From contig OZ020313.1 in assembly GCA_963971305.1 (NCBI GenBank), positions 55,314,203 to 55,378,202 of the forward strand: a DNA stretch of 64,000 nucleotides, given 5' to 3'. The notes under the pieces are model-generated. The model worked only from the letters and a program-made list of their open reading frames with translations. It ran no database searches and was not told where the DNA came from. Below, one piece after another: positions 54,286 to 64,000 of this stretch; the first letter of the stretch is position 1; every line of letters starts with the position of its first letter. The position numbers were made by a program, and so were the translations under genes. The stretch comes from Arcuatula senhousia. Its lineage: Eukaryota > Mollusca > Bivalvia > Mytilida > Mytilidae.

Positions 54286-54838
54286 ATATGTTCTGGAAGG
54301 ATTTATAATATGATCTCATATTGTTAAGTCTATCAAATTTTTGACTGGAGCGATGTGTTGATAATCTTGCTTGCTCTTTCAGCACTTTTATGATGCGGTT
54401 CTACTCATTTGTTCTTTAACTAATACCAATATTACTCTGAAGAAAACCCTTAATTAGTTTATGAAATATTTAATTGCATATTGCACCCTAACCCTGACAC
54501 AAGCATGTAAACTAGGACATGGTTTAACAAACAGATTGCTGATTTTTCATTATTTTCCCATCCAATCTACTGTTCATTGATAGCTGTAATATTTAGGGAT
54601 AGATACGGGAAATAGCCAACCCAAACCTCTTCCATGTCACAGGCCAATCAGTATTTATAAGACTTCCACGACCTAATGTCCGGCCAAAAGTACCAAATTA
54701 ATTTTCATATTTCATGTCATTTTATTACGATGATATCTGGAGTTTGATATTAATCGGAGGTGCTTACAGAACTATTGATTTTGAGTTGTCAGTATTGTTC
54801 TATGAGTTATAATGATATGTCGCAGAATCTCTCAGGTG

Positions 54839-54906
54839 TATATAATGGCACCGTGTGACAGGGACCGGCCACTTTGACTTGGATAACAGACCGGACCGAC
54901 ATAACG
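54839..54906 (+). promoter_or_regulatory. Possible TATA promoter and short first exon
   Basis: TATATAA at 54839-54845 is followed 60 bases later by a good donor, acg before gtaagc (54907). A noncoding first exon of about 37 nt is possible. No downstream exon was recognised in the window. Confidence 0.25.
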
Positions 54907-55639
54907 GTAAGCTGGCTTTATATTTGTATGATTTATATCTGATTCTTTACATCTCTAAATATTTTCAAATGCATTTAAGACAAAGTAGAAAAAAGTTGTA
55001 TGAGGTTTCAAAAAATATATTGTGATGTATTTACTTAATTGTAATTAGTTAATAAGTTAAGTTGAATCTATTATTCATATATACTGGAATGGGATTGGGC
55101 ACTAAATTTAAGTTAACGCGAGTCCTTCTCCAGCTTACCGTTTGCAAGAATAGCCTTTCAGTTTGTAGGGACTCGGAGCATTGTTTTATAATTGCCAAAA
55201 CAGGAATCTTCACGAAATTTTGGTGACAGCATGTGGTCGATGACGGCGTTGCTATCTCTGAGGAAGTTACGGATGTCGGTGTGTCATTGAGCACATTATT
55301 ACATGCACTAACTGATTACTCTAACGGAGCACCTGAAATCATTCTTGTTTTGACATGGGTCCATGGTTACAGTTTAGCTAGATTGTATTCTTTGGTGCCC
55401 TTTTGGTACTTTTTGTCTCTAATTTGTTATTGTTGCGTTTAACGATTACTTCTGTAAACTCATTTTTAAATTGATATCGAGTTGTCCATGTTTTGATTTG
55501 ATATTAACACGCCAGATAGGTATATTAAACTGCTTCATGTCGATAAAACTGACTGAAGTTCTCTGCTTTTTCTGTCAAGTCTATATCAAGTTAAGTTTAA
55601 AAGAAGCAAGGTAGTACCTATGGGAAATTCTGGTTCCGA

Positions 55640-55701
55640 TAGTCTGAACAGGTCTAGACAAAATCAGTAGACAAAAAAAAAACATACAACACGCAAAAAG
55701 A

Positions 55702-55745
<44 letters not shown>

Positions 55746-55850
55746 GCACAATCAGCAACCTACTCGTGACGAAATAAGAGTGAGCTCAGATGCTCTGGAA
55801 GGATAAACCGTTCCTGCTTACTATGAGACACCAACGATATATGTAGTTAC
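55640..55850 (-). mobile_element. Diverged reverse-transcriptase element 3' fragment with (AAC)n
   Basis: gaaataagagtgagctcaga, tgctctggaaggataaaccg and cctgcttactat match the family's 3' region. A pure (AAC)n run of about 44 bases lies at 55702-55745 where other copies have an A/C-rich stretch. Confidence 0.6.
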
Positions 55851-57429
55851 ATGTAGCACCAACACGATATTAACTACAATACAAACATTCTATGACGAAC
55901 CAATATCTGTACATACCTTAGAGGGGGCAAATCGGCACCGAGTTTACTATATACATAGTTTGTTTTCTTTATAAGTAAAAGACATGTTTTAAGGTTGCAA
56001 TATATTTCTTTTTTCTACTTGTGTTGGCGCTTCTGATTGCAGTTAAATTGTTTTGCGTGCATTATTTTTGGACGTTAGATTTCCATCCACCTTTTTCTTG
56101 TTTTTATGTGTACTGGTTTTGTCTTTGCCTCTCTGGTATTTGAATCCTTACTTTTTCTTGCCTTTATCACTTTACCACATTTCCCAGATAACACAGATAA
56201 AACTTATTAGGTAATTGAAAGCCTACATTCGATATATCCTGTACCCTATATTTTTAATTGTTCGTAATAACCATTTCCAAGCATAAGGTTTCATCTCACC
56301 GTTACAACATAATCGTTTCATTAGCAGATAGCTAGAGGCACTAAATATTTAATTTGTTAAAGAAATATAGCTTTGTGGGGGAAGTATTGGCTGTTTTTAT
56401 GTCGCCTTGAAGTTACATATTTATTTTTTCTGCTGAACCAGTAAAAGACTCAAATAAGTCAACAGCTAGCGACCTTTGAAATATACTGTTAACTTTAATT
56501 TTTTTTTCTATCTGCGAAACCGAATCGGGTAACGCCTTCCGTCGGACGCGAACCTGTGCTTTAAAGATACGAATCTTCATCATATTTTGCATGATAAATG
56601 ATGGTGTGCATCCCTTCTGTTTTAAAAGGTGAAATGTTTAGTGTTGAACTTTGCCATTTTTGTGGTACGTATTGATTGGTCTTCTCGAAGGACAATACTC
56701 AAAATACAATGTTCAAAATATTCATAATAAGCCTAATCTGTTACTTATAATGCTGACACTTCTTGATGATATATTATTCTTTCGCATAATTATTTATTAT
56801 TTTGCCGATATCGGTCCCACAGGGAACAAAAATACAAAATACGAGAGCGAGTATCATTAATAAAGGCTTCAACGACAAGAAAAAACGATGTATTTTTTGC
56901 GAAAAACATACTCACTACAAGTTGACATTAAAATTAGTTGAGTAATGCAAAAATTATTTTGATCTTTGATAATTTTTGTATCTGAAAAAAAGCGTCACAA
57001 GAATTTACCACAACGCTGTTTTTTTAATAATAACTGTCCATTTTTAGACCATGCCTTTCTTTACTCCTCTTTTATTGGAAGCCATTAACGGCCACACATC
57101 TCTTTGTATTTCAAACCAAGAAAAGACACACTTTTATGATGGATATAAATAAGAACCTCTAACATTGTTTCAAGCGATGAGAGTATTTCATGTTCTATTT
57201 ATTTTTTTTTGTAAACCTTAAAGTTTTAAAATGATTATAGATGATCGAAAGTCCGTTAATACCATTTTGAGACAGAATATATTAGATCTGCAGAACTTTT
57301 TGTGCAAGACATAATAGTATTTATGTCTTTTTTAATTATTGGAAAAAGTTTTTTTCCTTGGCAGCCTTTTAAAATTGGAATAAACCTCTATTAGATAAAT
57401 ATGAAGGTTTTGTTGACTGTTTCTTTATA
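55851..57429. other. Gene-free stretch
   Basis: No supported gene. tctttgcctctctggtattt near 56133 resembles a common mussel-type dispersed repeat end, but too little remains to assign it. Confidence 0.4.
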
Positions 57430-57725
57430 ACACAAGATCAAACATGAGGCTCATAGGACCCTATCTTGCACACCCTTGTCCTTTATAAGGGTCTCTTGTT
57501 AGCCATAACTTCTATCATTGGTCATCTGACAATTTGAGCTCATTGAGCCGAAGGTTTTATCAAGCAACAGCTTTCGCTAACTTTGAATTGTTTTCATTAC
57601 ATTGATTTTGTGTTCTTTTTATTTTTTGTGCTCTTTCGAGCTGTTCTTGTTCGTGTTTACTGGTTATGGTGTTGCCCATTCGGACTTTTGACATTCGAAT
57701 GCCCCATCAGTACCTCTTTGCTTGT
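57430..57725 (+). mobile_element. Core-repeat fragment followed by reverse-transcriptase 3' fragment
   Basis: 57430-57600 is a diverged piece of the 21740-26740 family (ggtcatctgacaatttgagc, caagcaacagctttcgct). 57610-57725 is a plus-strand 3' end of the dispersed reverse-transcriptase family (gagctgttcttgttcgtgtt, gttgcccattcggacttttg). Confidence 0.6.
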
Positions 57726-59422
57726 ATATTGGACAATAACATATTTGATGAGCTCTAAAGTGAAAAACACTTTAAATTTTTTTTTTACTTAACGAATATA
57801 AATCAATGGAATTCACCAGTTTGGTAAAGTACGGAACAGGTCTAAGGCACATGGACTGCTTGAGGCTTCTATTTTAAGACAAGCATGTATCACTAGCAAA
57901 TATGCTATTTAGAAAAAGGTGTTCTTATCTGCAGTATAAAGTTTTGTTCGTACATATGCAAACTGGTAGGTTGTTTTGTTTTTGTTTTTGTTGCTATCAA
58001 GTCGTAAGTAAACTAATAAAACGAGCCAACTTGAATGGTCATTTGTTTATGCCCAAGAAGAAAAGACAAAACAAGGTGATGACATGCACAAAATAATATA
58101 GCAAACAGGGTGGGGATGTTAATGTTTCCAATAAATCATAGCATAAAACACCAACACTTTGACTTATTGTTAACAATAGAAGATTATCATTTTTCTAAGT
58201 TTTTTTATATTTGAAAAAAAAAAAAATAAATAAAATAGTATTTTTTTATGTGTTAAAAAGTCTTTATGTACTGTTTTTAATGAATTTTGACAGATGAAAT
58301 ATTTTATCTTGAATATTAAACTTTAATATCTCGAATATAACGGTCCAGAGACAAAGAATGATAACTATATGATCAATGATATGTAAAATTACAACTTTCA
58401 TTTATTATGTTTTTTTCACGGTTATCCCGGTATTAGATTCAATAAGCGTCTTATACATCAAAATATTATTTTTTTATCAAAGACAGTATAACATTTTCAA
58501 ATAGACATTAAAAAACCAACATCAGATTACAATAACATCAATATGTTAAAAGTCATTGATCACAAGACAAAGAAAGAAAGGAGGGGAAATGTGGGCATTT
58601 TATTGGAAGGAAAAGACAAAATCGGTAGACATAAAACACAAGACGAAAACACTTTGTTTTATTTATGAACACCTAACATATATAAATATAATTGAAAATC
58701 TATTGAAAATGTCCTTTAAGAGGTATTTTATTATGGTGCTTCAAGGGTACACTGTAAAAATGACGTTATAGGATTAGAACACGTGGAGAACGTGTTTAGT
58801 GTTAAACACGTTTAGGATTATGTTCTAAGTCTAAACACAATATTTGCAGAACTTATTCTACACTAAACATGTATTGGTTTAGAACACGTAAAATAAAAAC
58901 TAAACATGATAAAGCTAAACGCCTAAACATGTTCAGTGTAAACACGATTAGGATTGAGTTCTAATCCTAAACATGATGTATGTTAAACGTTAAAATACAT
59001 TTTAAACGGGTTTAGGAATATAAAGTGACACTTTCTTTATACTCCAGTCCATGGTTTAAACGTTTAATTGTAGACGATAATGGATGTGGAATACATGGAA
59101 TAGGTTTACGCGACAGTAAATTTAAAAAAAAAATCCATTAAAATGAAAGACCGTGATCAAAGGTCAAGTGTTTAAACCCTAAACACGTTGAGGTGTTTAG
59201 GCTATATTATCTCCCTTCTTTGACTTTTTAATTATCAATATTTCATTAATTATTGCAATACAACAATATATTTTTCTAATTAACATTTCAAGATCTATTT
59301 TCAAAAATATTATCTACTATGTATTTAAACCAACTGTTTTCAATTTTTTTTCAAAAGTTGAAGTTGAATTTTGAAGAAGAAATTTATCAAGTCACCTTTT
59401 CAATTATTATCACCAGTAATAA

Positions 59423-60562
59423 ATTTTCAAATTTCAAATTCTTTATTCAGCCCAATTAGAGGGGCCCATTGAGGGCATATAAATCAATACATGTATACAA
59501 ACAAGACATATTTTACAATGATTATGTTGATTGGACATAAAAACAAATAAATATTGAAGAACAATAATGTGAGTCAGTCAGGACAAAGAGGGATAACTCT
59601 ACACGAATTATGATCTTTTCTAAAATAGGTATTTACTAAAGAAATTGTATATCTATATGGAAAGAGGGATAACTCTAATTGCCAAGAGAAGAAAAAACAA
59701 TTCATGTATAAAAAATGCGACAAAGAACTGGTGACAACTAAGTTTTTTTTTGTTTTTTTTTTATAAATAAGTTTCAATTAAGCAAATATTTAGCTCTCAA
59801 TGCATAAAATGAGGATAGCAATTCACATAATATAGAGTTAAAATGAAGGCTATCGTTCGACATGAACCAAATTAGCAGATTGCTATCAGATATTTGGGAT
59901 AAATATGGGTATTTTTTTAATAGTTCAGCCAGAAAGGTTTTTCTTTGATTATTATAAAGGGTACATTTAAATAAAAAATGTTCTTCGTCTTCAACCGAGT
60001 TCATTGAGCAAAACTGGCATGTTCTCTCTGATCTTGGCAGTGTTATACTTTTCCCATGTTCATCAATTTTTCGCTCATAACGGCCTCTCTCTATGCGGAG
60101 ACAGTGATTGCTTATTCTAAATCTAGTTAAAATTACTCTCTTATCTCTGTTCTTAATATTGAGGTAATCTTCAAAAGTGAAAGCATATTTAAATTTAAAG
60201 TAGTTGCTTAATTTACTGTGTTCATCTCTTTTTAGTAAGTCTCTTTGATGGCTCCAATATGTTAAAAAATCAGTTTTGATATTTTTTTTAAGTAAAATTT
60301 TGAATTTATTCTTACTGAGTTTTTTACAAAGTGCTAAATTTAGTCCAAGTTTTTCGCTAAAAAACTTAATATTTGCATACCATGATTGATAAGCCATAGC
60401 TTTATCAGAGGAGCTTTCAATATAAGCATCACTTAAGAGATCAGTGGGGGAGTTTTCAAGGCGGTGCCAATACATAAATATTTGAATTACTATGTTAATA
60501 TATAAAGTAATAGAGGGTAACCATTCATTTAGTAGTATAATTGTAATTTGTAAGTCTTTCAT
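59423..60562 (-). mobile_element. LINE 3' part with zinc-knuckle ORF
   Basis: A 262-codon open frame (60562-59774, minus) is the C-terminal part of a LINE reverse-transcriptase protein. RVILTRFRISNHCLRIERGR is followed by the CCHC pattern C-x2-C-x9-H-x4-C at about residues 180-200, and the frame ends at TAA. The 3' untranslated region runs to about 59423 and ends gggctgaataaagaatttga. 5'-truncated: no catalytic domain. The frame is intact over its length, so insertion is fairly recent. Confidence 0.8.
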
Positions 60563-60699
60563 TTAGTTGGCCGGATTTGTGAGTGCTGGTTCTGTCATCT
60601 GCACTATCAATACTTAATAAAAAAAAATTATATTTACATTTCAATTTTATTCATTACATTATTGAGTATACATGTACTTGTTTATGTACTGTAATGTTA

Positions 60700-60795
60700 A
60701 CATTGTTTCAATCATGACTGTTATATGTAATTGCCCTAATGGGGACCTAATTTGGAAAATAAGAATATTGGTATTGGTATTGGTATTGGTATTGT
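60700..60795 (+). mobile_element. LINE 3' tail with (TATTGG)n
   Basis: attgccctaatggggaccta, then five tattgg-like units near 60767-60795. Confidence 0.6.
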
Positions 60796-61424
60796 AATAA
60801 TAGCTCACGCCTGACATTTTACATCGTTACGATGAAACTAATGCAGGTGCTAATGAAACAAATTTATAATATGAAGCTTACAAATCATTTACAATTTGAG
60901 AGATAATACATCACTTCTACACTTCCTAAACATTTTCTACACCCAAACACTTGCTAAACATGTTTAGGCTAAACATGTTCCCAAGTGGGCACAGATTTGG
61001 CATTTAGGATTATGTTTAGATTCTAAACGTTTGTTTTTACAGTTTATGAAAGAACCATTTGTTTTATATTCTTGTTTTTGTAATGCTTTTACTCTTTTTC
61101 AATTTATGACCCCCCAAAAAATCCAAAAAAAAAAAAAAAAAACAAACACAACAAAACTTTCTAGATACCGAACACCTAACAATTAATAAGCTATCAAATA
61201 TGTATGCATTTTGAATCCAATGACTTCGAATAAAAACAAAATTTCAAGTCTACTGCTGAGATACTCTCATGGCGATATCACTACATATGTAACTTATATT
61301 TTAATAAAAAGTTAACCATTTCTAAATTTGGGTCCAAGAGTCAGTTTACTGTCTTCCTGTACCAAGCCCTCACACCGTAACTTGTAAGTGTTAACATCTC
61401 AGGTGCTCCAAAAAGGTAAGCATA

Positions 61425-61620
61425 CTCTCCCAGAGCACCCGCGTTCATTCTAATTCCGACTTGACTGTATGCTGTTCAGATATATTATGTGTGTGGTGCT
61501 TGTTGCGATTTTAGGTTTTGATATGAGTTTTTTTGTTTGTTGTGTGGTTTGCTTTTGTGATGTTTTATATCTTCCAGTTTTGTCTTGAACTTTTTGGACC
61601 TACGACATTCGATTGTTCTT
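61425..61620 (+). mobile_element. Strongly diverged reverse-transcriptase 3' fragment
   Basis: cccagagcacccgcgttcat and ccgacttgactgtatgctgt align with the family's 3' region; the rest is drifted. Confidence 0.4.
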
Positions 61621-61623
61621 TTT

Positions 61624-61734
61624 GCACACCTGAGCTTTCTTCCGCCGTATTGTCGTTTTTGCACACCTGAGCTTTCTTCCGCCGTATTGTCGTTTTTGCA
61701 CACCTGAGCTTTCTTCCGCCTTATTGTTGTTTTG
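61624..61734. repeat. 37-bp tandem repeat, 3 copies
   Basis: Units begin gcacacctgagctttcttcc at 61624, 61661 and 61698. Confidence 0.9.
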
Positions 61735-61879
61735 GGTCTATCATTGCCTTTGACGTTTTTGAGTCTTACTGACATCGAATGTCCAAAATGTTAATTACTT
61801 TTTTCTCAAAAAAATCTTAATAACTTAAATATCAGTCTTGGCGTGGACTTCTTAAGTCCTTTTCTATCATTATACTTTG

Positions 61880-61950
61880 TACATGTACTATACTTGTATA
61901 ATCATTGTAATGATGCTGCCCCTTTGAGGGACCATAATTGGAAATAAATT
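61880..61950 (+). mobile_element. LINE 3' tail
   Basis: gctgcccctttgagggacca followed by ggaaataaattatgtcttatg; same style as the other LINE tails here. Confidence 0.5.
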
Positions 61951-63849
61951 ATGTCTTATGTACTTAAATTCCTGGACAACAATCAATGAAAACAATTAAG
62001 AATAGTTGAAATTGAATTGCTGTTTGGTTTGGATTATACGTGTACTTGATGTTTCATGTTCTATATGAACGAATGGTATCATTGACCTCAAGACATTGTG
62101 CTCTATATTTGCTGTTGATAAAATTATCATGCATCTTGCTTTCTTAGTGCTTTTTGAGAAAATGATTTGATTATACGTTGAAAAATAAACATGAAATAAT
62201 TCGCTAGTATATCTATAGAATTAAATCAGAAATTTTGCACTCTCACAATGACAAATAAATGATTTACTTGATCTTCAAACCCGCACTTTAAGTTTAACTC
62301 AAATTACATTTCGAAACATGCTTTAAAGTTTTGTTAAGGACATAAACACGTAATCTAATACTGGAATCATTTAACCGTTGTGTATTGCTTATTGAACAAA
62401 GTTGCTTTAAACTTTAGAACTATTGCCATGATTACGTCAAATATCTATACATTGAGAGATAAAAATACAAAGAACTTAAATTTGATCGTAAGTTAACGAA
62501 CAACTAGGTTCATTTGGGTTTTTATCGTTAAGGAATATATAGTTCCCGAAATTCTATGAGTCAAGCCTTATCAAATACGTATGGCATAGATTTAATAGAC
62601 CATTTTTAAAATAACTTTATTTAGGTACAGAAATTTACAATGAAATAAAATGGAGAATAAGATATCAAAAGAAATGTTCGGTTTGCCAATTTTTTGAATC
62701 ACAAGAAAAAAAAATGAAGCTAAAGCCAGAACCTACAGTTGACAATCAACAATGATCATGACTTATGATAATAACATAACTTATGGATGTCGACACACAC
62801 ATTCTATTTACATTAGCATTACAATTTTTTAGCCAGTGGATCTCCGTTGAGGACAAAATGCGCAATAGAGGTGTTTCGCCTTTATTTTTTTCCCCTATCA
62901 GAGCCATTGGCAGCGCAACAAATGTGTTGTATAAACATGAACTGTTTATGCTTATTCTTTAGAAGCTCGATTCTATACGAAATCGTGTTGATGATAACAT
63001 TTTTACTGGGCTTTTATGTATTTTGTTTAGTTTACCTTTGAGATGCGAATATTCCTATGGTTTCAGGGCCTCGTTTAGTTTAGAAGATTTTATGGTGTGT
63101 CAGTAACAATATGGAACATGATAGATTTTTAAATAGAATATAAAAAAATCATGTTGTTTAATGTAATTTGCATTACAAAATATACAAACAGCAAACGAAA
63201 AAATCAAATTCAATGATATTTACTTGAAAAATGAATCTTTGCCTAGTTTAGTCTGATAAAGTGCATTTTAAAATCCAATTGCAATAATTTAGTAGTATAA
63301 AGTTGTTTTGATGTTTGTGAGATATTTTTTTTCATGGATTGATCAATTTAATTCTATAGTACACAAAATGCATCAAGATTTTTTCTTTTGTAATATTATC
63401 TACTTATTACTTGTCTCTATAATTCTAGACAAAGGCAACGACTATAGCCCATGGGTGTATATTTTTTTCATATTAATATTGAACTCGTATTACATGTACT
63501 ATGAAGATTTGATATGAAGAATAATTATTATTTGGCATCAGTTTTGTCTTATTGCATTCAGTCTCAATTATACGTTAACCTAGGGTTAAACATGGAACAA
63601 ATTGTGAAACAAGATCTTTTTGATGATGTAGGCACGAGATATTTATTAATACATTGTCTCTGCTCATTTTATATCTCACAAGACAGCAGCTCTGTATACC
63701 AGCAATAATAAGTTACACTAATAATTATTATTAATGCAATAATTATCCACAGCTAAACATTGCTTCACCAGTTTGTTTTTTCCATACAAAGTCATAATGT
63801 ATTTCTCTATATGATTGTGTACGCCGATTTGGCTATTTGGAGAGACGGC
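61951..63849. other. Gene-free stretch
   Basis: AT-rich with several short open frames and no family resemblance, splice context or clear repeat. Confidence 0.45.
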
Positions 63850-63963
63850 TAAATTGCTACAGCATTCGCGTTGTTGATTTTAGGTCGGTTGATTTTGTGT
63901 TTTGTGATTCCTCATGCTGTTCTTGTTTTGTCGTTGCCCTATTGGTGCCTATTTGCTTCTTGG
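63850..63963 (+). mobile_element. Reverse-transcriptase element 3'-terminal fragment
   Basis: gttgattttaggtcggttga, ctgttcttgttttgtcgttg and the terminus ctattggtgcctatttgctt. A short copy at the right edge. Confidence 0.65.
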
Positions 63964-64000
63964 AACGTATTGTCACATTTGTGATCGTCGAGTTTATCTT

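Larger units (their letters stand above)
58752..61042. mobile_element. TIR element with TTTAGGATTA subterminal motifs, carrying LINE insertions
   Basis: Left end cactgtaaaaatgacg and right end gtttttacagtt are inverted and flanked by TA. Motifs such as taaacatg, taaacacg and ttaggatta cluster in both orientations at 58770-59200 and 60920-61035, as in the elements at 34264 and 41661. The middle is occupied by LINE sequence (59423-60562 and 60700-60795). Boundaries are less certain than for the other two. Confidence 0.5.

Noticed and set aside
55049..55442. Opposed open frames around 55.2 kb
   Set aside because: They overlap a diverged dispersed repeat (cggagcacctgaaatcat) and show no family.
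61485..61775. 96-codon open frame with Lys/Arg-rich repeats
   Set aside because: Produced by the 37-bp tandem repeat and a diverged retroelement 3' end.
62847..63708. Several short hydrophobic open frames
   Set aside because: AT-rich sequence readily gives Phe/Ile/Leu-rich frames; no splice or family support.

Overview
The window is eukaryotic nuclear DNA from an animal, most likely a bivalve mollusc of the mussel type (Mytilus-like). It is AT-rich and gene-poor, its genes are split by GT-AG introns, and it carries metazoan tRNA-Leu copies and a serpin. It is packed with repeats of kinds familiar from bivalve genomes: LINE fragments, a reverse-transcriptase element with many short 3' copies, terminal-inverted-repeat elements, and tandem-core repeats ending in microsatellites and hairpins. 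No prokaryotic features, CRISPR arrays or viral genes were seen. The species is an inference.

Four protein-coding genes are supported. (1) A 383-residue serpin with an uninterrupted reading frame lies on the minus strand at 26894-28045. (2, 3) Two tandem paralogous three-exon genes for four-transmembrane proteins lie on the plus strand at 37050-39042 and 40377-44569; their exon phases match and their middle exons are both 147 nt. (4) A four-exon gene for a small secreted cysteine-rich protein lies on the minus strand at 45197-50372; it was assembled from splice sites and phase, has a TATA box, and converges on the second four-TM gene. A broken acidic exon (16391-16595, minus) may be a gene relic.

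Layout. 1-0.8 kb is one copy of a duplicated block holding tRNA-Leu(CAG); the other copy, upstream of the serpin, is at 28.3-29.2 kb. 1.4-9.8 kb holds reverse-transcriptase element pieces, a 168-bp tandem repeat, a LINE whose RT frame has grown a 27-copy 46-bp minisatellite, and a 671-bp TTAA-flanked element. 10.3-11.9 kb is an array of about 167-bp repeats that flips orientation. 14-19.9 kb and 21.7-26.7 kb hold tandem-core repeats with microsatellites and terminal hairpins, plus two long fold-backs and a hammerhead-ribozyme-like motif at 16.8 kb. 29.2-31.7 kb is a LINE relic with two nested TIR elements. 34.3-36.5 kb is a three-level nest: a 2.2-kb element with CACGG ends and a 5-bp ACATG duplication, a fold-back element inside it, and a GC-rich SINE-like repeat inside that. 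Intron 1 of the second four-TM gene holds a 1.74-kb element flanked by TTA with ACGTTT subterminal arrays. 50.5-64 kb holds no supported gene, but has a perfect 65-bp palindrome, another hairpin, LINE copies and a third TIR element with subterminal motif arrays.

The genes do not form an obvious pathway. What links much of the window is repeat dynamics: nested insertions that can be put in order, tandem arrays born from coding sequence and from splice sites, and duplication of a gene family and of a tRNA block. All identities come from reading the sequence by eye; no database search was run.
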